Source: Mycobacterium sp. E787
GTDB taxonomy: Bacteria > Actinomycetota > Actinomycetes > Mycobacteriales > Mycobacteriaceae
Reading direction: 5' to 3'
NCBI RefSeq assembly: GCF_001668725.1
Contig: NZ_LZKL01000056.1
Location: 1-64,000, forward strand
DNA: 64,000 bases
The notes beneath the pieces were generated by a model. It searched no databases. It worked only from the letters and a program-made list of their open reading frames with translations, and was not told the origin of the DNA. Both the position numbers and the translations under genes were made by a program. Below, one piece after another: positions 56,432 through 64,000 of this stretch; the stretch's first letter is position 1, and each line of letters begins with the position of its first letter.

Positions 56432-57139
56432 TTGGCAGTGATAACCGAACCCGCGAAGACGTTCACGCGCATGTTCCGGGGCTACGACCCCGGCGCGGTC
56501 GACGCGCACATCGAGATGTTGGCCACCAAGCAGCAGTTGCTGCGCGACGACGTCGAGAGCCTGCGGGCCAGGCTGAGGGAATCGGGCGAGGAGGCGGCCG
56601 CCCTGCGCAAGGAGATCGCCCTCCTCACCGAGACGTCCACCTCGCCCCACGCGGTGCAACAGCGGATGGCCAAGATGCTGCGGCGCGCGGTCGACGAGGC
56701 TTCGGAGATGCAGGCCGAGGCGCGCGCCGAGGCGGAAGCGCTGATCGCGGCGGCCGAGGCCGAGGCCGAGGCCGCCCAACGCAGGCGCGACGAGGTGCTG
56801 GCCGACATGGCGGAGCAGCGCAAGGCCATGGAGGCCGAGTACGCCGAGGCCAAACAGCAGCTCGAGGACGAACTGGCCGGCATGCGAGCCGACGCCCAGA
56901 AGGCGCGTGAGCAGCTCCTCGGCGACGCCAAGCAGGAAGCCGATCACTATCGCGAGCGGGCTCAGCGTGCGGTCGACGAGGCGAGCCGGCACCGGATCAA
57001 GATCCTCGAGGAATTGATGGCCGTCTACCGCGACCTGGAACCGGTCCCGGCCGCGCTCGAGTCGGCCTACGACGAACGCAAGAATCCGCCGGAGGCCGGC
57101 GCGCTGGTGGCGGCGGACGGCAAAGCCCGCGCGGGCTGA
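56432..57139 (+). CDS. DivIVA-like coiled-coil protein
   Basis: About 235 residues. The N-terminal segment FTRMFRGYDPGAVDAHIEML near residue 11 resembles the DivIVA/GpsB lipid-binding start (RGYdp..VD). A nearly continuous coiled coil rich in Glu, Ala, Arg and Gln spans about residues 32-205. The C terminus is short and disordered. Such proteins (Wag31, FilP, Scy types) organise polar growth or the cytoskeleton; the exact role is unknown. The TTG at 56432 and GTG at 56438 are both possible starts after AGGAGGGGG. Confidence 0.7.
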   Translation: MAVITEPAKTFTRMFRGYDPGAVDAHIEMLATKQQLLRDDVESLRARLRESGEEAAALRKEIALLTETSTSPHAVQQRMAKMLRRAVDEASEMQAEARAEAEALIAAAEAEAEAAQRRRDEVLADMAEQRKAMEAEYAEAKQQLEDELAGMRADAQKAREQLLGDAKQEADHYRERAQRAVDEASRHRIKILEELMAVYRDLEPVPAALESAYDERKNPPEAGALVAADGKARAG

Positions 57140-57178
57140 GCCCGGTCGCGTCGCCGCCGGGAGCAGCCGCAGAGCCGG

Positions 57179-57184
57179 TATTCT
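57179..57184 (+). promoter_or_regulatory. -10 element of the ycaQ-like operon (leaderless start)
   Basis: TATTCT, then cggcgc and GTG at 57191. It would drive ycaQ-hsdM-hsdS. Confidence 0.55.
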
Positions 57185-57190
57185 CGGCGC

Positions 57191-58405
57191 GTGTCGATCC
57201 GGACCCCGGGGCTGTCCGCCGCGCAGGCCCGCCGAATTGCCGTTGCGGCCCAAGGATTTAGCGAGCCGCGGCCCGCCGGGCCGATCACCCGCGCGCATCT
57301 CAAGCGGCTCATCTCGAGAATTCAAGTGCTGCAACTGGATTCGGTGTCGGTGGCGGTACGCGCGCACTACGCGCCGGTGTTCAGCCGACTCGGCCCCTAC
57401 GACCGCGACGTGCTGGACCGCGCGGCCTGGGGGCCGCGCCCGTCGCGGCTGCTGGCCGAGTACTGGGCGCACGAGGCCGCGCTGATGGCCGTCGACGACT
57501 GGCCGCTGCTGCGCTGGCGGATGCGGCAATACCGGCACGGCCGCTGGGGCACCCACATCGTCAAGGCCAACCCCGAGCTCGCGGAGCGCGTCGTCGCCGC
57601 CGTCGCCGAGCTCGGGCCCAGCACCGCCGGGCAGATCGAGGAGCACCTGGAGGCCGAGCCGCGGCGCGAGAAGGGCAGGTGGTGGACGCGCAGCGACACC
57701 AAATGGGTCGCCGAGGCGCTGTTCGCCTCGGGCGTGCTGACGACGGCCACCCGGGTCGGCTTCGCGCGGCACTACGACCTGGTGGAGCGGGTGCTGCCGG
57801 CGAGCGTGCTGGCCCGCGAGGTGGACGACGGCGAGGCCGTCCGGGAGCTGACGTTGCGGGCCGCCACCGCGCTGGGCGTGGGCACCGAGGCCGACATCCG
57901 GGATTACTTCCGGCTGTCGGCCCAGCAGGTCAAGCCGGCGATCGCCGAGTTGCTGTCCGCAGGGGAGATCGAGCGGGTCGACGTCGACGGCTGGACCGCG
58001 CCGGCGTACCTGCGGGCGGGCCGGACGGTGCCGCGGGCCGACCGCGGCACCGCGCTGCTGTGCCCGTTCGACCCGCTGATCTTCTTCCGGCCCCGGGTCG
58101 AGCGGCTGTTCGATTTCGTCTACCGCCTCGAGATCTACACGCCGGCCGCCCAGCGCCGGTACGGCTACTACGTGTGGCCGTTGCTGCTGGACGGGCGGCT
58201 GGTGGCGCGCGTCGACCTCAAGGCCGACCGCGCCGCCGGCTCGCTGCGCGTGCTCGGTGCCTTCGGCGAGCCCGACACCCCGCGACCGCGCGTGGTCGAC
58301 GCGCTGGCCGGCGAGCTGCGGTCCATGGCGTCGTGGCTGGGCCTGGGCGGCTTCAGCGTGTCCACCCGGGGCGACCTGGCCCGTGACCTGCGGGCGGCCG
58401 CGTGA
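57191..58405 (+). CDS. YcaQ/AlkZ-like winged-helix DNA glycosylase (HTH_42 family)
   Basis: 404 residues with the HTH_42 architecture of three tandem winged helices and a beta barrel. Characterised members unhook interstrand DNA crosslinks. The catalytic QxD/QxQ motif is visible as QLD in VLQLDSVSV near residue 48. WGPRPSRLLAEYWAHEAALM near residue 77 and CPFDPLIFFRPRVERLFDF near residue 290 are further family marks. The stop overlaps the start of hsdM, so the glycosylase and the DNA methyltransferase are co-translated. Confidence 0.82.
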   Translation: MSIRTPGLSAAQARRIAVAAQGFSEPRPAGPITRAHLKRLISRIQVLQLDSVSVAVRAHYAPVFSRLGPYDRDVLDRAAWGPRPSRLLAEYWAHEAALMAVDDWPLLRWRMRQYRHGRWGTHIVKANPELAERVVAAVAELGPSTAGQIEEHLEAEPRREKGRWWTRSDTKWVAEALFASGVLTTATRVGFARHYDLVERVLPASVLAREVDDGEAVRELTLRAATALGVGTEADIRDYFRLSAQQVKPAIAELLSAGEIERVDVDGWTAPAYLRAGRTVPRADRGTALLCPFDPLIFFRPRVERLFDFVYRLEIYTPAAQRRYGYYVWPLLLDGRLVARVDLKADRAAGSLRVLGAFGEPDTPRPRVVDALAGELRSMASWLGLGGFSVSTRGDLARDLRAAA

Positions 58406-59784
58406 TGCGGGCCACGGACAAGGAGCTCGAAGGCACGCTGTGGAAGGCGGCCAACAAGCTGCGCGGCTGCCTGTCGGCCGGCCAGTACAAGGACGCCGTC
58501 CTCGGGCTGGTGTTCCTGCGGCACGCCGACGCGCCGCGGTGGAAATCCTTGGCGCGCAACGCGGAATCGCCGGACATCGGCCGGCTCGTCGACGACGCCA
58601 TGGCGGCCACGGGGTTGCCGCGGCTGTACGAAAACCTCGACGCGCGCCGGCTCGGCGAGCTGGTGCGCCTGCTCGACGGCGCGCAATTCGATTCCGAGGG
58701 CGGCCGCCCCGCGCGGGACCTGATGGGCGAGGTGTACGAGTACTTCCTGGGCAATTTCGCCCGGGCCGAAGGCCGGCGGGGCGGCGAATTCTTCACCCCG
58801 CCCTGCGTGGTGCGGGTGATCGTCGAGGTGCTCGAACCGTCCAGCGGCCGGGTGTACGACCCGTGCTGCGGATCGGGCGGAATGTTCGTGCAGACCGGGC
58901 GGTTCGTCGCCGCGCGCGACGGCGATCCCGCGAAAGTGACGATCTACGGCCAGGAAAGCGTCGAGCAGACCTGGCGGATGGCGAAGATGAACCTCGCCGT
59001 CCACGGCATCGACGACACCGGCTTGGGTGCGCGCTGGGCCGACACGTTCGCCGACGACCTGCACGCCGGCGTGCAGATGGACTACGTGCTGGCCAATCCG
59101 CCCTTCAACATCAAGGATTGGGCCCGCGACGAACGAGACCCGCGCTGGCGCTTCGGCATTCCGCCCGTCACCAACGCCAACTACGCCTGGATTCAGCACA
59201 TCCTGTCCAAGCTGGCGCCGGGCGGCAAGGCCGGCGTCGTGATGGCCAACGGCTCGATGTCGTCGAATGTGCTCGGGGAGGGTGACATTCGAGCCCGGAT
59301 CGTCGAGGCGGACCTGGTGACGTGCATGGTGGCGTTGCCCGGGCAGTTGTTTCGCAGCACCGGCATCCCGGTGTGCCTGTGGTTCTTCGCGCGGGACAAG
59401 GGCGGCCGGTCCGGCCAGGTGCTGTTCATCGACGCCCGCGGGCTCGGCCACCTGGTTGATCGGGCGGAGCGCGCGCTGAGCGACGCGGACGTCGCCCGCA
59501 TCGGCGACACCTACCACGCCTGGTGTGGATCGCAGTCGGCCGCCGCCAAAGGCCTTACCTACCATGACGTTCCGGGCTTCTGCAGATCGGCGTCGCTGGA
59601 CGAGATCAGGGCCGCGGGCTACGCCCTGACCCCCGGACGGTATGTGGGTCCGCCCGCCGCCGCCGACGACGGGGAGCCCGTCGAGCAGAAGGTCGCCCGG
59701 CTGACCGGCGACCTGCTGGCGGCGCTCGACGAATCCGCGCGACTGGACATGGTGGTGCGCGAACAGCTGGAGCGCCTGCGGTGA
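58405..59784 (+). CDS. hsdM: Type I restriction-modification DNA methyltransferase subunit HsdM
   Basis: N6-adenine methyltransferase subunit, 459 residues. An N-terminal helical domain (LWKAANKLRG) precedes the catalytic domain, with GGEFFTPPCVVRVIVE near residue 128, the AdoMet motif I DPCCGSGGMFVQTG near residue 152 and motif IV NPPFNIKDW near residue 230. ATG 58405 or the GTG three bases earlier can serve as start; both overlap the previous stop. No hsdR is present in the window. It corresponds to M. tuberculosis HsdM (Rv2756c), a known active methyltransferase. Confidence 0.92.
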   Translation: MRATDKELEGTLWKAANKLRGCLSAGQYKDAVLGLVFLRHADAPRWKSLARNAESPDIGRLVDDAMAATGLPRLYENLDARRLGELVRLLDGAQFDSEGGRPARDLMGEVYEYFLGNFARAEGRRGGEFFTPPCVVRVIVEVLEPSSGRVYDPCCGSGGMFVQTGRFVAARDGDPAKVTIYGQESVEQTWRMAKMNLAVHGIDDTGLGARWADTFADDLHAGVQMDYVLANPPFNIKDWARDERDPRWRFGIPPVTNANYAWIQHILSKLAPGGKAGVVMANGSMSSNVLGEGDIRARIVEADLVTCMVALPGQLFRSTGIPVCLWFFARDKGGRSGQVLFIDARGLGHLVDRAERALSDADVARIGDTYHAWCGSQSAAAKGLTYHDVPGFCRSASLDEIRAAGYALTPGRYVGPPAAADDGEPVEQKVARLTGDLLAALDESARLDMVVREQLERLR

Positions 59785-60842
59785 GGGTCAGGCTCGGCGA
59801 CCACCTGGAGTTCAGCAACGGCACCAGCCCGCCGCGTCGGGCGCCGGACGGGTGCTTCCGCGTCTACGGCGCCAACGGGGCGATCGGCTATGCGGCACAA
59901 CGCAACGCGACCGGCCCGCTCATCGTGCTGGGCCGTGTCGGATCGTATTGCGGCAGTCTGCGGTATTGCGACTCCGACGTCTGGGTCACCGACAACGCGC
60001 TGGTCTGCCGGGCCAAGGAGCCCGCGGACACCCGGTATTGGTATTACGCGCTGCACACCTGCGGGCTGGGTGAACAGCGGACCGGGTCGGGCCAGCCCCT
60101 GCTCAACCAGCGGATCCTGCGCGACGTCTCGGTCGCGACCGTCGCGGCGCCGCACCGCCGCCGGATCGCCGAGGTGCTCGGCGCCGTCGACGACAAGATC
60201 GCCGCCAACGAACGCGTGATCGCCGCCGCCGAACGCCTGATGGTGGCCATCGTCGAGGCGGTGCCCGAGCACGTCCCGTTGTCTTGCCTGGCCGAGCGGT
60301 CGACGGCGCTTGTCGGCCCGGCCGGGTTCGGCGACGTCGTCGCCCACTTCAGCCTGCCGGCGTTCGACAACGGCGCGAACCCCGCCGTCGTGTCCGCCGG
60401 ATCGGTGCGCAGCGCCAAGTTCCTCCTGTCGCAGCCGTGCGTCTTGTTCGCGAAGCTCAATCCCAGGATCCCGCGCATCTGGAACGTGCCGGCCGTGCCG
60501 TCGCAAATGGCCTTGGCCAGCACGGAATTCGTGGTGCTCAGACCGGTCGGGGTCGACGCGTCGGCCCTGTGGTCGGCGCTGCGGCAACCCGCCGTCACCG
60601 AGACGCTGCAACGCCGGGTCGCCGGGACCTCGGCCAGCCACCAGCGGATTCAACCGCGCGACCTGCTGGAGGTTCTGGTCCGCGACGTCCGTCGGCTGGC
60701 GCCCGCGGCGGCGCGGACGACCACCGGCCTCGGCGAACTGTGCCACGCGCGGCGCGCCGAAAACCTGCGGTTGGCGGCCTTCCGCGACGCCGTGCTCCCG
60801 CCGCTGATATCGGGTGAGCTCGCCGTGCGGCCGTCGCGTTAA
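59781..60842 (+). CDS. hsdS: Type I restriction-modification specificity subunit HsdS
   Basis: 353 residues with two target-recognition domains, each followed by a conserved helix. The first domain spans about 1-120 ([15 protein letters not shown] start) and is followed by [30 protein letters not shown] near residues 124-153 (split). The second domain spans about 165-300, followed by a shorter conserved region ([23 protein letters not shown]). The two domains define the DNA sequence that HsdM methylates. ATGA-type coupling to hsdM (GTGAG at 59781). Confidence 0.88.
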   Translation: MRVRLGDHLEFSNGTSPPRRAPDGCFRVYGANGAIGYAAQRNATGPLIVLGRVGSYCGSLRYCDSDVWVTDNALVCRAKEPADTRYWYYALHTCGLGEQRTGSGQPLLNQRILRDVSVATVAAPHRRRIAEVLGAVDDKIAANERVIAAAERLMVAIVEAVPEHVPLSCLAERSTALVGPAGFGDVVAHFSLPAFDNGANPAVVSAGSVRSAKFLLSQPCVLFAKLNPRIPRIWNVPAVPSQMALASTEFVVLRPVGVDASALWSALRQPAVTETLQRRVAGTSASHQRIQPRDLLEVLVRDVRRLAPAAARTTTGLGELCHARRAENLRLAAFRDAVLPPLISGELAVRPSR

Positions 60843-60852
60843 GGTGAGCGCC

Positions 60853-61614
60853 GTGGCCCAGACCGCCCCGCTGCGCGTGCAGCTGATCGCCAGGACGGAG
60901 TTCCTGGCGCCGCCGGACGTGCCGTGGGCCACCGACGGCCCCGACGTCCAAGGCGGCTCTGCGCTCACCGAATTCGCCGGACGGGCCTGCTATCAGAGCT
61001 GGTCGAAGCCCAACCCCAAGACGGCGACCAACGCCGGCTACATCAAGCACATCATCGACGTCGGGCACTTCTCGGTGCTCGAGCACGCGAGCGTGTCGTT
61101 CTACATCACCGGCGTCTCGCGATCGTGCACGCACGAGCTGATCCGGCACCGGCATTTCTCCTACTCGCAGCTGTCGCAACGCTATGTGCCGGAGGGCGAC
61201 TCGCGGATCGTCGTCCCGCCCGGGATGGACGACGACCCCGAACTGCGGCGGATCCTCACCGAGGCCGCCGACGCCAGCCGGGCCACCTACACCGAGCTGC
61301 TGGCCCGGCTGGAGGCCAAGTTCGCCGACCAGCCGAGCGCGATCCTGCGGCGCAAGCAGGCGCGCCAGGCCGCGCGGGCGGTGCTGCCCAACGCCACCGA
61401 GACCCGCATCGTGGTGACCGGCAACTACCGGGCGTGGCGGCACTTCATCGCCATGCGCGCCAGCGAGCACGCCGACGTGGAGATCCGGCGGCTGGCCATC
61501 GAGTGCCTGCGCCAGCTCGTCGGCGTCGCGCCGGCCGTGTTCGCCGACTTCGAGGTGTCCACCCTGGCCGACGGGACCGAGGTCGCGACGAGTCCGTTGG
61601 CCACCGAGGCCTAA
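60853..61614 (+). CDS. thyX: Flavin-dependent thymidylate synthase ThyX
   Basis: FAD- and NADPH-dependent dTMP synthesis, unrelated to ThyA. The 253-residue protein has the ThyX motif [13 protein letters not shown] near residue 95, [20 protein letters not shown] near residue 43 and the C-terminal [16 protein letters not shown] 60853 is preferred because [13 protein letters not shown] matches the M. tuberculosis start and GGTGAG lies just upstream. A GTG at 60844 is an alternative. It begins ten bases after hsdS. Confidence 0.95.
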   Translation: MAQTAPLRVQLIARTEFLAPPDVPWATDGPDVQGGSALTEFAGRACYQSWSKPNPKTATNAGYIKHIIDVGHFSVLEHASVSFYITGVSRSCTHELIRHRHFSYSQLSQRYVPEGDSRIVVPPGMDDDPELRRILTEAADASRATYTELLARLEAKFADQPSAILRRKQARQAARAVLPNATETRIVVTGNYRAWRHFIAMRASEHADVEIRRLAIECLRQLVGVAPAVFADFEVSTLADGTEVATSPLATEA

Positions 61615-61641
61615 CTGGCGGATCGGCGCGAGGGTGCACGG

Positions 61642-61673
61642 TTGTACGCGATTTGCGGCGTGTCGCCGTACAA
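61642..61673. repeat. Inverted repeat between thyX and dapA
   Basis: TTGTACG (61642-61648) and CGTACAA (61667-61673) form a perfect 7-base stem, extended by CGA/TCG with one bulged base. No U-tract follows. It could be an RNA hairpin at the end of thyX or an operator for dapA. Confidence 0.45.
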
Positions 61674-61695
61674 ACACGCGCGCTCGCGGCGGTAA

Positions 61696-62634
<939 letters not shown>

Positions 62635-62653
62635 GCCAAAGGACGGTTTACCA

Positions 62654-64000
62654 GTGGATGTAGACCTCACCCCGCCGGGTCCTCTCAGTCCGGGCGGGTT
62701 GCGGGTCACCGCGCTGGGCGGCATCAACGAAATCGGCCGCAACATGACCGTTTTCGAGCACCTGGGCCGCCTGCTGATCATCGACTGCGGGGTGATGTTC
62801 CCCACCCACGACGAGCCCGGCGTCGACCTGATCCTGCCGGATCTGCGCCACATCGAGGAGCGGCTCGACGACGTCGAGGCCCTGGTGCTGACCCACGCGC
62901 ACGAGGACCACATCGGGGCGATCCCGTTTTTGCTCAGGCTGCGCCCCGACATCCCGGTCGTCGGCTCGAAGTTCACCTTGGCGCTGGTCGCCGCCAAATG
63001 CCGCGAGCACCGCATCAAGCCGGTCTTCGTGCAGGTCGCCGAGGGGCAGCGCAGCACGCACGGCGTGTTCGAGTGCCAGTACTTCGCCGTCAACCACTCC
63101 ATCCCCGACGCGCTGGCCATCGCGGTGCACACGGGCGCGGGGACCGTGCTGCACACCGGCGACATCAAGCTCGACCAGCTCCCGCTCGACGGCCGGCCCA
63201 CCGACCTGCCCGGCATGTCCCGGCTGGGCGACGCGGGCGTGGACCTGTTCCTGTGCGACTCGACCAATTCCGAGATCCCCGGTGTCGGGCCCTCGGAAAG
63301 CGAGGTGGGCCCGACCCTGCACCGGCTGATCCGGGGCGCCGACGGCCGCGTCATCGTGGCCTGCTTCGCCTCCAACGTGGACCGGGTGCAGCAGATCATC
63401 GACGCGGCGGTGGCGTTGGGCCGGCGGGTGTCGTTCGTCGGGCGATCCATGGTGCGCAACATGGGCATCGCCCGGGAGCTGGGTTTTCTGCGGGTCGACG
63501 ATTCCGATCTCATCGAGATCTCCGCCGCGGAGATGATGCCGCCCGAGCGGGTGGTGCTGATCACCACCGGCACCCAGGGCGAGCCGATGTCGGCGTTGTC
63601 CCGGATGTCGCGCGGCGAGCACCGCAGCATCACCCTCACGCCCGAGGACCTGGTGATCCTGTCATCCTCGCTGATCCCGGGGAACGAGGAGGCGGTGTAC
63701 GGGGTCATCGACTCGCTGGCCAAGATCGGGGCGCGCGTCGTCACCAACCAGCAAGTGCGCGTGCACGTTTCGGGTCACGCCTACGCCGGCGAGCTGCTGT
63801 TCCTCTACAACGGGGTGCGGCCGCGCCACGTGATGCCGGTGCACGGCACCTGGCGGATGCTACGGGCCAACGCCAAGCTGGCGGCGCGCGCGGGGGTGCC
63901 CGAGGAGTCGATCATGCTGGCCGAGAACGGCGTCAGCGTCGACCTGGTGGCCGGCAAGGCCGCCATCGCCGGGGCGGTGCCCGTCGGCAAGATGTTCGTC
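62654..64000 (+). CDS. rnj: Ribonuclease J (3' end outside the window)
   Basis: Metallo-beta-lactamase/beta-CASP ribonuclease with 5'-3' exo- and endonuclease activity, homologue of Rv2752c. The visible 449 codons start VDVDLTPPGPLSPGGLRV. They include THAHEDHIGAIPF (metal ligands HxHxDH), the DIKLDQLP segment and beta-CASP motifs with CFASNVDRVQQI, TTGTQGEP and HVSGHAY. GTG 62654 matches the M. tuberculosis start. The frame is still open at 64000, about 110 codons short of the normal end. Confidence 0.95.
   Translation, partial: MDVDLTPPGPLSPGGLRVTALGGINEIGRNMTVFEHLGRLLIIDCGVMFPTHDEPGVDLILPDLRHIEERLDDVEALVLTHAHEDHIGAIPFLLRLRPDIPVVGSKFTLALVAAKCREHRIKPVFVQVAEGQRSTHGVFECQYFAVNHSIPDALAIAVHTGAGTVLHTGDIKLDQLPLDGRPTDLPGMSRLGDAGVDLFLCDSTNSEIPGVGPSESEVGPTLHRLIRGADGRVIVACFASNVDRVQQIIDAAVALGRRVSFVGRSMVRNMGIARELGFLRVDDSDLIEISAAEMMPPERVVLITTGTQGEPMSALSRMSRGEHRSITLTPEDLVILSSSLIPGNEEAVYGVIDSLAKIGARVVTNQQVRVHVSGHAYAGELLFLYNGVRPRHVMPVHGTWRMLRANAKLAARAGVPEESIMLAENGVSVDLVAGKAAIAGAVPVGKMFV

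Overview
The window is a GC-rich actinobacterial chromosome segment that I read as Mycobacterium, most likely a slow grower close to the M. avium complex. The gene order follows the M. tuberculosis Rv2839c-Rv2752c block (infB, rbfA, nrnA, echA16, metallophosphoesterase, pptT, truB, ltp1, fadE21, sirR, ribF, rpsO, gpsI, pepR, ald, dapB, thyA, folA, hsdM/hsdS, thyX, dapA, rnj), inverted so that most of it reads on the plus strand. The single-chain BC-BCCP-CT acyl-CoA carboxylase at 45427-48633 has the layout known from M. avium subsp. paratuberculosis. Species-level assignment is inference. infB is cut by the left edge and rnj by the right edge.

Layout. 1-16174: translation and RNA metabolism (infB, rbfA, nrnA, truB, rpsO) interleaved with lipid and cofactor genes (echA16, pptT, a crotonase, ltp1, fadE21, ribF) and a DtxR-family metal regulator. 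16491-22288: gpsI (PNPase), pepR, a nitronate-monooxygenase-like flavoprotein and ald. 22440-29992: an accessory oxidative block with a Baeyer-Villiger monooxygenase, a PF10118 protein and an EphD-like hydrolase/dehydrogenase fusion, then a GNAT, a TetR regulator and a Rieske oxygenase paired with a DapB-like reductase. 30298-40184: an integrated phiRv1-like element. 41367-45430: dapB and neighbours, a thioesterase and fadD. 45427-52136: the acyl-CoA carboxylase, an SDR and two acyl-CoA dehydrogenases. 53040-64000: a glycosyltransferase, a dienelactone hydrolase, thyA-folA, a DivIVA-like coiled-coil protein, ycaQ-hsdM-hsdS, thyX, dapA and rnj.

The integrated element is the most interesting part. 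It sits inside a 13E12-family (DUF222-HNH) gene whose two halves lie about 9.9 kb apart on the minus strand. Removing the element joins the halves exactly in frame. Its genes are a large serine integrase, a probable directionality factor, a CHC2-TOPRIM primase fused to a P-loop domain, a chain of small overlapping ORFs including a J-motif protein, an HNH nuclease, a small protein in the small-terminase position and an intact-looking large terminase. No portal, protease, capsid or tail gene is present. Where those would follow, there is a divergent DUF2971 gene with its own host-type promoter. This looks like a phage satellite, or a prophage reduced to a satellite-like state, carrying a candidate defence or conversion gene.

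Regulation. Nineteen start codons have a TANNNT -10 element 6-8 nt upstream, the arrangement expected of leaderless mycobacterial transcripts. They include the integrase, the DUF2971 gene and the interrupted 13E12 gene. I also see a KstR-like operator upstream of the DUF3558 gene, a DtxR-type box over the sirR promoter, palindromes over the promoters of the TetR gene and the thioesterase, and a 21-codon leaderless leader ORF coupled to the Baeyer-Villiger monooxygenase. I saw no rRNA, tRNA, CRISPR array or insertion sequence.
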